Assembly: GCA_937874455.1 (NCBI GenBank)
Contig: CALNBE010000273.1
Location: forward strand, 1 to 19,139
DNA from: an uncultured Opitutia bacterium
Lineage (GTDB): Bacteria > Verrucomicrobiota > Verrucomicrobiia > Opitutales > UBA953
DNA length: 19,139 nt
Reading direction: 5' to 3'
Shown here: one piece after another, positions 8,294-14,856 of the stretch
Position numbering within the stretch: the first letter of the stretch is position 1
How the letters are laid out: every line of letters starts with the position of its first letter
Translations under genes and position numbers: made by a program
Notes under the pieces: generated by a model
Told to the model about the DNA's origin: nothing
What the model saw: the letters and a program-made list of their open reading frames with translations, nothing else
Databases searched by the model: none

Positions 8294-9799
8294 GTGACCG
8301 TATTTCCTGATAAAGAAACCTTCCTCCAGCTGGCCCGCCAGGGAAACCTCATCCCGGTTTGCACGGATCTGATGGCCGACTTGGAGACCCCGGTTTCCGT
8401 TTACGCCAAGCTGCGCACCCGCGGGCCGGCCTTTCTCCTCGAATCCGTCTCGGGCGGCGAGCGCGTCAGCCGCTACAGCTTCGCCGGCTCCCGCCCCAGC
8501 AAGGTCATCACCGCCTGGAAGGATCGCACCATCATCACCCATCGCGACGGGCGAACTGAGACCCTGCCCACCCCCGCTGATCCACTCAAACTGGTCGAGG
8601 AAACCCTCGCCCCGCTCCGCCCCGCCCACCTGCCCGGCATGCCGCCTTTTCACGGGGGTGCCATCGGCTTTGTCGGCTACGAATACATCCACTGCATCGA
8701 GCCCACCGTGCCCCTCGCGGCCAAAGACGACCTCGACGCGCCGCTGCTCCATTTCATGATCATGGACAGCTTGGTGATGTTTGACCACGCCCGCCAGAGC
8801 ATCCGCCTTTGCGTCAACGCCGTCATCCCGGAAAATGGCGACCCCGCCCACGCCTGGGAGCAGGCCTGCGTCGATCTCCGGGTGCTGCTCAACCCCCTGC
8901 GCACCCCGCGTCCGCTGGCCCCCGCCGAGTTTATCAACGACATTGCCGTACCGCCGCCGCAGGGGAATTTTTCCCGCCCGGCCTTCGAAGCCGCAGTTGA
9001 AAAGGCCCGCGAATACATCCACGCCGGCGACGGCGTGCAGATCGTCCTTTCCCAACGCTTCGAGCGTGATTTCTCCGCCACCCCGCTCGACCTCTACCGT
9101 GTCCTCCGCTACATCAATCCCTCGCCCTACATGTTCATTCTGGAGGGGGGCTCAGGATTCAGTGCGGTGGGTGCCTCGCCCGAGGTCAATGTCCGCCTCA
9201 CCAACGGCACCGTGGAGATCCGCCCCATCGCCGGAACCCGCCCGCGCGGCGCAACCGACGCCGAGGACCGGCGGCTCGAACACGAACTGCTGGCCGACGA
9301 AAAAGAACGCTCCGAGCACCTGATGCTCGTGGACCTCGCCCGCAACGACATCGGCCGCGTCTGCGAAACCGGCTCCGTCACCGTCGCCGAATACGCCACG
9401 GTGGAACGCTACTCCCACGTCATGCACATCGTCTCCCAAGTTGAGGGGAAATTGCAGCCGGAGAAAAACGCCTTCGACCTCTTCCGCGCCACCTTTCCCG
9501 CCGGCACTCTCAGCGGCGCACCCAAAATCCGCGCCATGCAAATCATCGCCGAACTGGAAGGTACCCAGCGCGGCTTCTACGGCGGCGCGCTCGGCTATTT
9601 TTCCTTCGACGGCAACCACGACTCCTGCATCACCATTCGCAGCGCCCTGCTGCAAAACGGCAAAGCCTACATCCAAGCCGGCGCCGGGTTGGTCGCCGAC
9701 TCTGTTCCTGCAACCGAATACCAGGAAACAGTGAATAAATCCATGGGCGTCATGAAAGCTGTTGCCATTGCAGAGGAAATGAAGCACTCCCTCACCTGA
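8294..9799 (+). CDS. trpE: Anthranilate synthase component I
   Basis: It converts chorismate to anthranilate with ammonia delivered by the TrpG subunit, the first committed step to tryptophan. The 501 residues from the GTG at 8294 fit the family, and the N-terminus TVFPDKETFLQLARQGNLIP is the usual opening. The tryptophan feedback element LLES is at about 48-51 and is followed by the usual serine-containing SRYSF, which favours TrpE over PabB. Chorismate-enzyme motifs are present: PIAGTRPRG (311-319), LVDLARNDIGRVCETG, FPAGTLSGAPKIRAM (401 onward), GFYGGALGYFSFDG and QAGAGLVADSVP. No ATG lies in the right place. GTG codons at 8270 and 8294 are both possible, and I chose the second because conserved sequence starts there. 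No tandem Trp codons or obvious attenuator precede it. The sigma-factor gene starts 14 bases after its stop. Confidence 0.95.
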   Translation: MTVFPDKETFLQLARQGNLIPVCTDLMADLETPVSVYAKLRTRGPAFLLESVSGGERVSRYSFAGSRPSKVITAWKDRTIITHRDGRTETLPTPADPLKLVEETLAPLRPAHLPGMPPFHGGAIGFVGYEYIHCIEPTVPLAAKDDLDAPLLHFMIMDSLVMFDHARQSIRLCVNAVIPENGDPAHAWEQACVDLRVLLNPLRTPRPLAPAEFINDIAVPPPQGNFSRPAFEAAVEKAREYIHAGDGVQIVLSQRFERDFSATPLDLYRVLRYINPSPYMFILEGGSGFSAVGASPEVNVRLTNGTVEIRPIAGTRPRGATDAEDRRLEHELLADEKERSEHLMLVDLARNDIGRVCETGSVTVAEYATVERYSHVMHIVSQVEGKLQPEKNAFDLFRATFPAGTLSGAPKIRAMQIIAELEGTQRGFYGGALGYFSFDGNHDSCITIRSALLQNGKAYIQAGAGLVADSVPATEYQETVNKSMGVMKAVAIAEEMKHSLT

Positions 9800-9813
9800 A
9801 ATTTTCGGAATCG

Positions 9814-10923
9814 ATGGCCCCACCACGCAGAAACAGGGAAAGCAGCCCCGAAGACCCCCCAGTGGATTCGGAACCGCTTCCCGTATCCGCAGTTACCGAC
9901 TTCGACACCCCCGGTTCGGAGGACGAACTGGACTCGACCGAGCGCACCGCCCTGCGCGCCTACTTACAAGCCATCGGAAAAACCCCGCTGCTCACCATTG
10001 AGGAGGAAATCGCCCTCGCCAAGCGCATCCAAAAAGGGGATATCGCCGCCCAGCGTCACATGATTCAGGCCAATCTGCGCCTGGTCGTCAAAATCGCCCG
10101 CGACTACGAAAACTTCGGGCTGCCACTCATGGACCTCATCAGCGAGGGCAACCTCGGCCTGATCAAGGCCGTCGAACGCTTCGACCCCACCAAGGGCGGC
10201 AAACTCAGCACTTATGCCGCCTGGTGGATCAAGCAATCAATCAAGCGCGCCCTCGCCACCCACGGCAAAACCATCCGCCTGCCCGTCCACTTGGTGGATC
10301 GCATCGCCCGGATGCGCCGCATCACCAACCAGCTCACCGAGGAACTCCACCGCGAACCGACGAACGAGGAAATCGCCCTCGTCATGGAGCTTCCCATCAA
10401 CAAAATCGCCCATCTAAAAAGCATCAGCACCCGCCCGGCCTCCTTGGAGTCCCCAGTCGGAGAAGACGGCGACACCTCCTTCGGCGACCTGATCGGCGAC
10501 GAAAATCAGGCCACCCCTTTCGAAAGTTTGCGCGGCAAATCGGCCGTCGATGACATTCAGGAAATGATCAGCAAGCTCGACCCCCGCGAAGCCGAGATTA
10601 TCCAGCTCCGTTTCGGTCTCAACGGCGAACGCCCGCTTACCCTGGAAGAAGTTGGTGCCCGCTTCAAACTGACCCGCGAGCGCGTCCGCCAACTTCAACA
10701 TCTGGCCATTATGCACCTGCGCCGCATGATGAGCGACCACGAGCGCCAGCGCACCTCGGAGGAGATTCGCGAGGAAAATCTGGCCTTGGCCCGTGCCCAG
10801 GTTTTCGACGAATATTTCCGCAGCAAGGTGGAGGAAGTGGCGGAGAAAAAAACCGTTCGCCCCAAAGTGTCGATCAACACCCATTCCTCCCCGCCCAAAA
10901 AACCCGCCCGCGGGAAAAAGTAA
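9814..10923 (+). CDS. Sigma-70 family RNA polymerase sigma factor (RpoD/RpoS-like)
   Basis: This factor directs RNA polymerase to promoters. Its 369 residues contain region 1.2 (about 45-77), region 2 (80-150, with NLRLVVKIARDYENFGLPLMD and STYAAWWIKQSIKRAL), region 3 (153-230, IRLPVHLVDRIARM) and region 4 (250-306, LTLEEVGARFKLTRERVRQLQ). There is no large region 1.1 or non-conserved insert, so the size is that of a group 2 or RpoS-type factor. In region 2.4 the position equal to E. coli sigma-70 T440 is lysine (K144), while the neighbouring Gln (Q141) is kept. After region 4.2 there is an unusual tail of about 63 residues, mostly charged and ending in a basic PPKKPARGKK. It sits 14 bases downstream of trpE, so co-transcription is likely. 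It could be this lineage's housekeeping factor or an alternative; sequence alone does not settle that. Confidence 0.92.
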   Translation: MAPPRRNRESSPEDPPVDSEPLPVSAVTDFDTPGSEDELDSTERTALRAYLQAIGKTPLLTIEEEIALAKRIQKGDIAAQRHMIQANLRLVVKIARDYENFGLPLMDLISEGNLGLIKAVERFDPTKGGKLSTYAAWWIKQSIKRALATHGKTIRLPVHLVDRIARMRRITNQLTEELHREPTNEEIALVMELPINKIAHLKSISTRPASLESPVGEDGDTSFGDLIGDENQATPFESLRGKSAVDDIQEMISKLDPREAEIIQLRFGLNGERPLTLEEVGARFKLTRERVRQLQHLAIMHLRRMMSDHERQRTSEEIREENLALARAQVFDEYFRSKVEEVAEKKTVRPKVSINTHSSPPKKPARGKK

Positions 10924-10943
10924 GCACCGAGGCAGGGATATTT

Positions 10944-10992
10944 GTTCGGGTGCCTGCGGAGGAAATTCCTCCCCTCCGAACTTTTCCCTTTT
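10944..10992 (+). terminator. Hairpin with T-rich tail between sigma factor gene and hemD
   Basis: The outer stem GTTCGG (10944-10949) pairs with CCGAAC (10976-10981), and the inner palindrome GGAGGAA-A-TTCCTCC (10958-10972) forms a second helix. TTTTCCCTTTT follows from 10982. This looks like an intrinsic terminator, or an attenuator, separating trpE-sigma from hemD-trpF. The T-run is interrupted by three C, so read-through is plausible. The inner palindrome is one copy of the AGGAAWTTCCT motif described in the findings. Confidence 0.55.
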
Positions 10993-11032
10993 GTTTCCAG
11001 CGGGCAGCGCTTCAATTCCCGCCCCAACACAC

Positions 11033-11830
11033 ATGTCCCGCTCGCAGAAAAATTCCCTCGCCGGTAAACGCATCGTTATCACCCGCCCCCAAGGGCAAAC
11101 CACCCCGTTGCGCGACGCGCTCGAAAAACAGGGTGCCACCGTGCTCGAACTACCGCTGCTCAGCATCGAATACCTTTCCGCCTCCGAAACCAGCAAGGAG
11201 ATCTTCGAGTCAATGGGCCAGTACGACTGGCTCGTCTTCACCAGTACCAACGGTGTCCACGGATTTTTTAACCAGTTCTTTGCCAGCTTCAAAGACATCC
11301 GCGGCATCGGCCTCTGCCGCATCGGCTGCGTCGGACCCGCCACCGCCCGGGCAGTCGAGGACTACCATTTGCAGGTCGATGTCCTCCCGGAGGAACACAC
11401 CGGCGAGGCACTGGCCCAAGCCATGGTCGCGGAGCACCACCTCGAGCACCTGCGCATTCTTGTGATCACCGGCAACCGCAACAGAGAAACCGTCACCACC
11501 ATCCTCACCAAACAGGGACAAGCCATCGTCGATGTGCTTCCTGTTTATGAAACCCAGGAAAATGATGTCGCCCATCTGGCCGCCGCGGAGGAATTTCGCC
11601 AGACAGGGGCCGACGCCATCGTCTTCGCCAGCCCATCCGCTGTGGATGCCTTTCTCTCCCAAGCCAGGCAGTTGAAACTTTCCCCGCAGGCCAGCCAGCC
11701 GCGCGCAGTCGCCATTGGGGCCGTCACCGCCAGCGCCATGAAAGATGCAGGCATTCCCGTCGCCGCCCAAGCCAAAGAGGCCACTGCCACCGCGCTGGCT
11801 CAAGCCGTTGCCCAAGCTCTGGCAGGCTAG
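11033..11830 (+). CDS. hemD: Uroporphyrinogen-III synthase
   Basis: HemD closes and inverts ring D of hydroxymethylbilane to give uroporphyrinogen III, the branch point for haem, sirohaem and cobalamin. The 265-residue cytoplasmic protein shows the two-lobed family pattern. The first lobe begins LAGKRIVITRPQGQTTPLRD and contains WLVFTSTNGVHGF. The crossover reads IGCVGPATARAVEDY, where the G-TA segment is typical. The second lobe holds LVITGNRNRE, VDVLPVYET and AIVFASPSAVDAFLS, and the return ends VAIGAVTASAMKDAGI. The ATG at 11033 was chosen because the open frame upstream lies in the hairpin region and encodes nothing family-like. It stands alone, with no fused methyltransferase domain and no hemC beside it. 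trpF follows after 16 bases, so the two form a pair. The family is poorly conserved, but the motif order makes the call firm. Confidence 0.88.
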   Translation: MSRSQKNSLAGKRIVITRPQGQTTPLRDALEKQGATVLELPLLSIEYLSASETSKEIFESMGQYDWLVFTSTNGVHGFFNQFFASFKDIRGIGLCRIGCVGPATARAVEDYHLQVDVLPEEHTGEALAQAMVAEHHLEHLRILVITGNRNRETVTTILTKQGQAIVDVLPVYETQENDVAHLAAAEEFRQTGADAIVFASPSAVDAFLSQARQLKLSPQASQPRAVAIGAVTASAMKDAGIPVAAQAKEATATALAQAVAQALAG

Positions 11831-11846
11831 CCTTCTCTCTTTTCAC

Positions 11847-12497
11847 ATGCGTCCCCTGGTCAAAGTTTGCGGCATCACCCGCCGCGTCGACATCGATACC
11901 GCCCTCGCCCAAGGCGTCGATTTCCTCGGCATCAACTGCTGGCCGGACTCCGCCCGCTTTGTTCCGCCGGAAAAACGCGCGGAACTCCTCGCCGCCATTC
12001 CCGCCGACCGCCGCGTCTGCGTGGATGTCGCGCCCACTTTGGAAAAACTCCGCCAATTGGTCGCGGAAAACTTCGCCCTCTTCCAAATCCATTTCGACCC
12101 CGCCAATCCCCGGACACACGAGCAAGTTCAGGCGTGGTCCGCTTGCGTGACACCTGCCCGCCTCTGGCTCGCACCTCGGGTCGGCCCCGGACAACACTGG
12201 CCCACCGACCTGCTGCCTTTTGCCAACACCTTCCTTTGCGACGGCTTTCATGCTGGCAGCTTTGGCGGCACCGGCCGCACCGCCAACTGGGAACAATTTG
12301 CCCAACTCCAAGCCCAACACCCCAGCAAACAATGGATTCTCGCTGGCGGACTCAACGCTGACACCCTTCCCCGCGCCCTGCACGCCAGCCAAACCCGTTT
12401 TCTCGACCTAAATAGCGGCATTGAGGACAAGCCGGGCCAGAAGAGTGCCGAAAAATTAGCTCAATGTGTTTCAATTTTAAACAACCCCCTGCGCTAG
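11847..12497 (+). CDS. trpF: Phosphoribosylanthranilate isomerase
   Basis: TrpF performs the Amadori rearrangement of N-(5'-phosphoribosyl)anthranilate to CdRP in tryptophan synthesis. The 216 residues fit a single (beta/alpha)8 barrel. The start VKVCGITRRVDID carries the catalytic cysteine (C8), and GINCWPDSARFVPPE matches the usual GFVFYPKSPRYVSP segment. The general-acid Asp is D132 in FLCDGFHAGSFGGTGRTANW, where the family usually has a shorter LLDS-GGTGKTFDW, so a few residues are inserted. The phosphate site WILAGGLNADTL and DLNSGIE complete the barrel. The segment usually reading VQLHG is FQIHFD here, so the glycine is lost. The ATG at 11847 lies 16 bases after the hemD stop. trpE is about 2 kb upstream on the same strand; the other trp genes are not in view. 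Confidence 0.92.
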   Translation: MRPLVKVCGITRRVDIDTALAQGVDFLGINCWPDSARFVPPEKRAELLAAIPADRRVCVDVAPTLEKLRQLVAENFALFQIHFDPANPRTHEQVQAWSACVTPARLWLAPRVGPGQHWPTDLLPFANTFLCDGFHAGSFGGTGRTANWEQFAQLQAQHPSKQWILAGGLNADTLPRALHASQTRFLDLNSGIEDKPGQKSAEKLAQCVSILNNPLR

Positions 12498-12577
12498 ACA
12501 TCTTTTTTCCACAAAAACACCCCCGCACCTTGCCCATCCCTCGACCACGTGATTAAAAAAACTCGTTTTTGCCGACT

Positions 12578-12593
12578 TGGCCTGCCTCTTGCT
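12578..12593 (+). promoter_or_regulatory. Sigma-54 (-24/-12) promoter of glnB
   Basis: TGGCCTGCCTCTTGCT matches the RpoN consensus TGGCACG-N4-TTGCW at 10 of 12 defined positions. The invariant GG (12579-12580) and GC (12591-12592) are correctly spaced. It predicts a transcript start near 12603-12604 and a leader of about 55 bases before the glnB ATG. Nitrogen-regulated glnB/glnK genes commonly use this promoter class. I do not see a convincing paired NtrC site in the 80 bases upstream. Confidence 0.75.
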
Positions 12594-12602
12594 TTTCTCT
12601 TT

Positions 12603-12620
12603 GCAAGGCAATACTTGCCT
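12603..12620 (+). promoter_or_regulatory. Inverted repeat at the predicted 5' end of the glnB transcript
   Basis: AGGCAA (12606-12611) and TTGCCT (12615-12620) are perfect inverted arms around TAC. An overlapping alternative pairs GCAAG (12603-12607) with CTTGC (12614-12618). It begins at about +1 relative to the sigma-54 promoter. It may be an operator or a 5' stabilising hairpin; nothing in the sequence decides between these. Confidence 0.35.
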
Positions 12621-12658
12621 GCCTGAAAACTGAATCACACGCATACCCAAACACCGCC

Positions 12659-12997
12659 ATGAAACTCATCGTCGCCGTTATCAAACCATTCAAACTCGAA
12701 GAAGTTAAGGCCGCTCTCTCCGACATCGGAGTCGAGGGTATGACGGTCTCCGAGGTCAAGGGCTTTGGCCGCCAAAAGGGGCACACCGAAATCTACCGCG
12801 GCAGTGAATACACCGTGGATTTCCTCCCCAAGGTGAAACTGGAAATTGCCATCGACGACGCCCAAGTTGAGCAAGTCATCGAAGTTATCAGTACCGCCGC
12901 CCGCACCGGAAAAATCGGCGACGGCAAGCTCTTCATTCTGCCCCTCGAATCCGTGGTGCGCATCCGCACCGGCGAACGCAACGTCGAGGCACTCTAA
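12659..12997 (+). CDS. glnB: PII nitrogen-regulatory signal protein
   Basis: PII is a trimeric sensor of 2-oxoglutarate, ATP/ADP and, through uridylylation, glutamine; it controls AmtB, GlnE/GlnD-linked steps and NtrB in various bacteria. The 112 residues are exactly the family length. The start MKLIVAVIKPFKLEEVKAAL is canonical. The T-loop GFGRQKGHTEIYRGSEYTVDFLPK contains Tyr46 and the uridylylation target Tyr51. The ATP-binding B-loop is TAARTGKIGDGKLF, and the C-terminus is VRIRTGERNVEAL. It could equally be called glnK; sequence does not separate the two safely, and proximity to amtB would support GlnK. A sigma-54 promoter lies 66 bases upstream and an intrinsic terminator 45 bases downstream, so it is monocistronic. 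amtB is convergent, not in the usual glnK-amtB operon. The modifying enzyme GlnD is encoded at the left edge of this window. Confidence 0.96.
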   Translation: MKLIVAVIKPFKLEEVKAALSDIGVEGMTVSEVKGFGRQKGHTEIYRGSEYTVDFLPKVKLEIAIDDAQVEQVIEVISTAARTGKIGDGKLFILPLESVVRIRTGERNVEAL

Positions 12998-13025
12998 TTC
13001 CCCCCGCGGAGGAAAGTGCTCCTCC

Positions 13026-13046
13026 CCCCCCCCCCCCCAAAAAAAA
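13026..13046. repeat. C13-A8 homopolymer tract
   Basis: Thirteen C (13026-13038) are followed by eight A (13039-13046) and then CGC, where the glnB terminator stem begins. A very similar C8-A9-CGC tract is at 13333-13349 in the same spacer. Such tracts are prone to slippage and to sequencing or assembly error, so the exact C count deserves caution. Confidence 0.85.
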
Positions 13047-13070
13047 CGCAGGCCAACCGCCTGCGTTTTT
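13042..13070. terminator. Bidirectional intrinsic terminator downstream of glnB
   Basis: The perfect 12-bp stem AAAAACGCAGGC (13042-13053) / GCCTGCGTTTTT (13059-13070) has a CAACC loop. It is followed on the plus strand by a T-run that continues as CGTTTT, and preceded by A8, which gives a T-run on the minus strand as well. It terminates glnB and can also stop read-through from amtB. Confidence 0.85.
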
Positions 13071-13332
13071 CGTTTTCCCACAAAGGAGACCCGCCACCCT
13101 TTACCCCTGCGCGGAAGAAAAAGATGCAGCGGAAAAATTCCTTTGACTGAGCCAAACTCAGGACACCTCTATTTGCGCCATCCCCAAACACCCCCTCGCC
13201 CCCGCCAAGAGGCACGGCGCAACACGGGATTTCTCGGACACAGGATTTTTTCGCTTTGTCCGCGGAAAACACCTCCCTGTCCTTTGCCCCCGCCTCCTCC
13301 CGCCGCGTATCAGCATCCTGGAAAATCCTTCA

Positions 13333-13349
13333 CCCCCCCCAAAAAAAAA
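13333..13349. repeat. C8-A9 homopolymer tract
   Basis: Eight C (13333-13340) are followed by nine A (13341-13349) and then CGC. It echoes the C13-A8-CGC tract 300 bases upstream. It lies about 20 bases from the amtB terminator stem, on the far side from amtB. Confidence 0.8.
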
Positions 13350-13360
13350 CGCTTGCTCCA

Positions 13361-13400
13361 AAAAATAATGGAGGCGCGGTGCTAATTTCACCGCGCCTCC
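13361..13400 (-). terminator. Intrinsic terminator of amtB
   Basis: A perfect 12-bp GC-rich stem pairs 13389-13400 with 13370-13381 (GGAGGCGCGGTG / CACCGCGCCTCC) around a 7-base loop. Read on the minus strand, the stem is followed by ATTATTTTTT. It lies 65 bases beyond the amtB stop codon. Confidence 0.88.
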
Positions 13401-13465
13401 GGCTTCACTCTAAACCAACTCCTGTTTTTCTTTGCTTTGCAGCTCGGAAAATTCGTGCCCCCAAC

Positions 13466-14842
13466 TCAGAGCGAGTAACCTTCCTCACCGTGCTCGGTGA
13501 TGTCCAGGCCCTGCCGCTCATCCTCGGGTGTCGGGCGCAGCCCAATCGTAAACTTGATCGCATAGGCGATGATGACCGTGGCAACCACACTCCAAACCAG
13601 CACAATCCCAACGGAGGTCAGCTGCTTGACAAAGAGTTCCGCGCCGCCCTCGGCACCATTGATCTCCTTCACCGCCAGCAACCCGGTGAGCAGCGTGCCC
13701 ACCGTGCCGCCAACCGCGTGCACCCCGAAAGTGTCCAGCGCGTCATCATAGCCGAGCCACTTCTTCAGATAAACCACCGCAAAGAAGGGAATCACCCCAG
13801 CGGCAATTCCGCAAATCACCGCGCCAGTGGCATCCACAAAACCCGCCGCAGGAGTAATCACCACCAGACCGGCGACAATCCCCGAGCAGAAACCAAGCAC
13901 CGATGGCTGGCGCTTGATGATAAATTCCAGAAAGGCCCAGACAAATCCCCCGATGGCCGCGGCCAGCGTGGTGGTCAGGAAGGCGCTGCCAGCCAGTCCG
14001 TTCGCCGCGCCGGCTGAACCGGCATTGAAACCGTACCAGCCAACCCACAGAATCGCCGTGCCAATCATACAAAGCACCATGCTGTGCGGGGCCATCTTCT
14101 CTTTGCCGAAGCCCAGCCGCGGCCCAAGAATCATCGCCAACACCAGCGCGGAGTAGCCCGAAGACATGTGAACCACCAAGCCACCCGCAAAGTCAATCGC
14201 GCCCAAATCCGCGCCAATGTAACCGCCGCCCCACACCATGTGGGCGAAAGGAAAATAAACCAGCACCAGCCATAGCGCCACAAAAGCCATCACCGCCGTG
14301 TACTTCATGCGCTCGGCAATCGCCCCGATGATCAGCGCGGGGGTAATGATCGCAAAAGTCAGCTGGAACATGGCAAAAACCGACTCCGGCACCCCCGCCA
14401 GATGATTGGAGAAGGAAACATCCCCGCCCGAGGGGCCGTAAATGCCCTTGAAAAAGACACTGCCAAAATCACCGATAAACTTGCCCTCGCCCGAAAAAGA
14501 CAGGCTATACCCAAAAGCCCACCACATCAGCGTCGCCAGACCGGCGATGCCGAGGCACTGGGCCAGCACGGACAGCACATTTTTCCGGCGTACCAAGCCG
14601 CCGTAAAAGAGCGCCAGACCCGGCAGCGTCATGAAAAGCACCAACGCGGCACTAGTCAGCATCCAAGCCGTGTCACCCGCGCTGATCGGCGAAGCAGCAG
14701 CAGCCTCCAGCTCGGCGACACGTTGTTCAAGGGTGGGAGCGGTCCCGGTCGCTTCCTGCGCGTGCAGCATCAAAGGCGCAGCGGCAAGGGTTAGACCAAG
14801 AAACAGTGAAGAGGTGATTGTTCGAAGGGAAGGAAGTCTCAT
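13466..14842 (-). CDS. amtB: Ammonium transporter
   Basis: AmtB is a trimeric inner-membrane channel that takes up ammonium and is blocked by unmodified PII. The 458 residues have a signal peptide (MRLPSLRTITSSLFLG onward, cleavage near HAQ-EA) and a short charged segment, TLEQRVAELEAAA. Eleven membrane spans follow. Key residues are present: D217 with twin-His H225 in DFAGGLVVHMSSGYSAL, and H375 in TFGVHAVGGTVG. The LALFYGGLVRRKNVLS and PDE-region tail GLRPTPEDERQGLDITEHGE are typical of AmtB. The ATG at 14842 is followed at once by the signal peptide, and AAGG lies 8 bases upstream, the only Shine-Dalgarno-like match in the window. A near-perfect sigma-54 promoter lies directly upstream. 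glnB converges from the other side, with two terminators between. The product likely works with the PII encoded there. Confidence 0.96.
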   Translation of the reverse strand: MRLPSLRTITSSLFLGLTLAAAPLMLHAQEATGTAPTLEQRVAELEAAAASPISAGDTAWMLTSAALVLFMTLPGLALFYGGLVRRKNVLSVLAQCLGIAGLATLMWWAFGYSLSFSGEGKFIGDFGSVFFKGIYGPSGGDVSFSNHLAGVPESVFAMFQLTFAIITPALIIGAIAERMKYTAVMAFVALWLVLVYFPFAHMVWGGGYIGADLGAIDFAGGLVVHMSSGYSALVLAMILGPRLGFGKEKMAPHSMVLCMIGTAILWVGWYGFNAGSAGAANGLAGSAFLTTTLAAAIGGFVWAFLEFIIKRQPSVLGFCSGIVAGLVVITPAAGFVDATGAVICGIAAGVIPFFAVVYLKKWLGYDDALDTFGVHAVGGTVGTLLTGLLAVKEINGAEGGAELFVKQLTSVGIVLVWSVVATVIIAYAIKFTIGLRPTPEDERQGLDITEHGEEGYSL

Positions 14843-14856
14843 GGCAATGGCCTTTA

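Larger units (their letters stand above)
12998..13465. other. Convergent glnB/amtB intergenic region, no gene seen
   Basis: These 468 bases contain two intrinsic terminators (13042-13070 and 13361-13400) and two C-run/A-run tracts (13026-13046 and 13333-13349). A weak 6-bp inverted repeat CGGACA/TGTCCG lies at 13235-13262. A small hairpin GGAGGA/TCCTCC sits at 13008-13027, just before the first C-run. The middle part, about 13075-13330, has open frames on both strands, but none has a family-like sequence or a sensible start. I regard it as non-coding. Confidence 0.65.

Noticed and set aside
8137..8364. N-terminal extension of the small His/Cys protein up to 8364
   Set aside because: It would overlap the divergent trpE gene and encodes a basic segment before a good hydrophobic start at 8136.
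12557..12570. AAAAAC/GTTTTT palindrome as the trpF terminator
   Set aside because: The stem contains almost no G or C and has a 2-base loop, so it is not a credible terminator.
13075..13330. Possible small genes between the two terminators
   Set aside because: Open frames exist on both strands, but with erratic composition, no family-like segments and no sensible starts.
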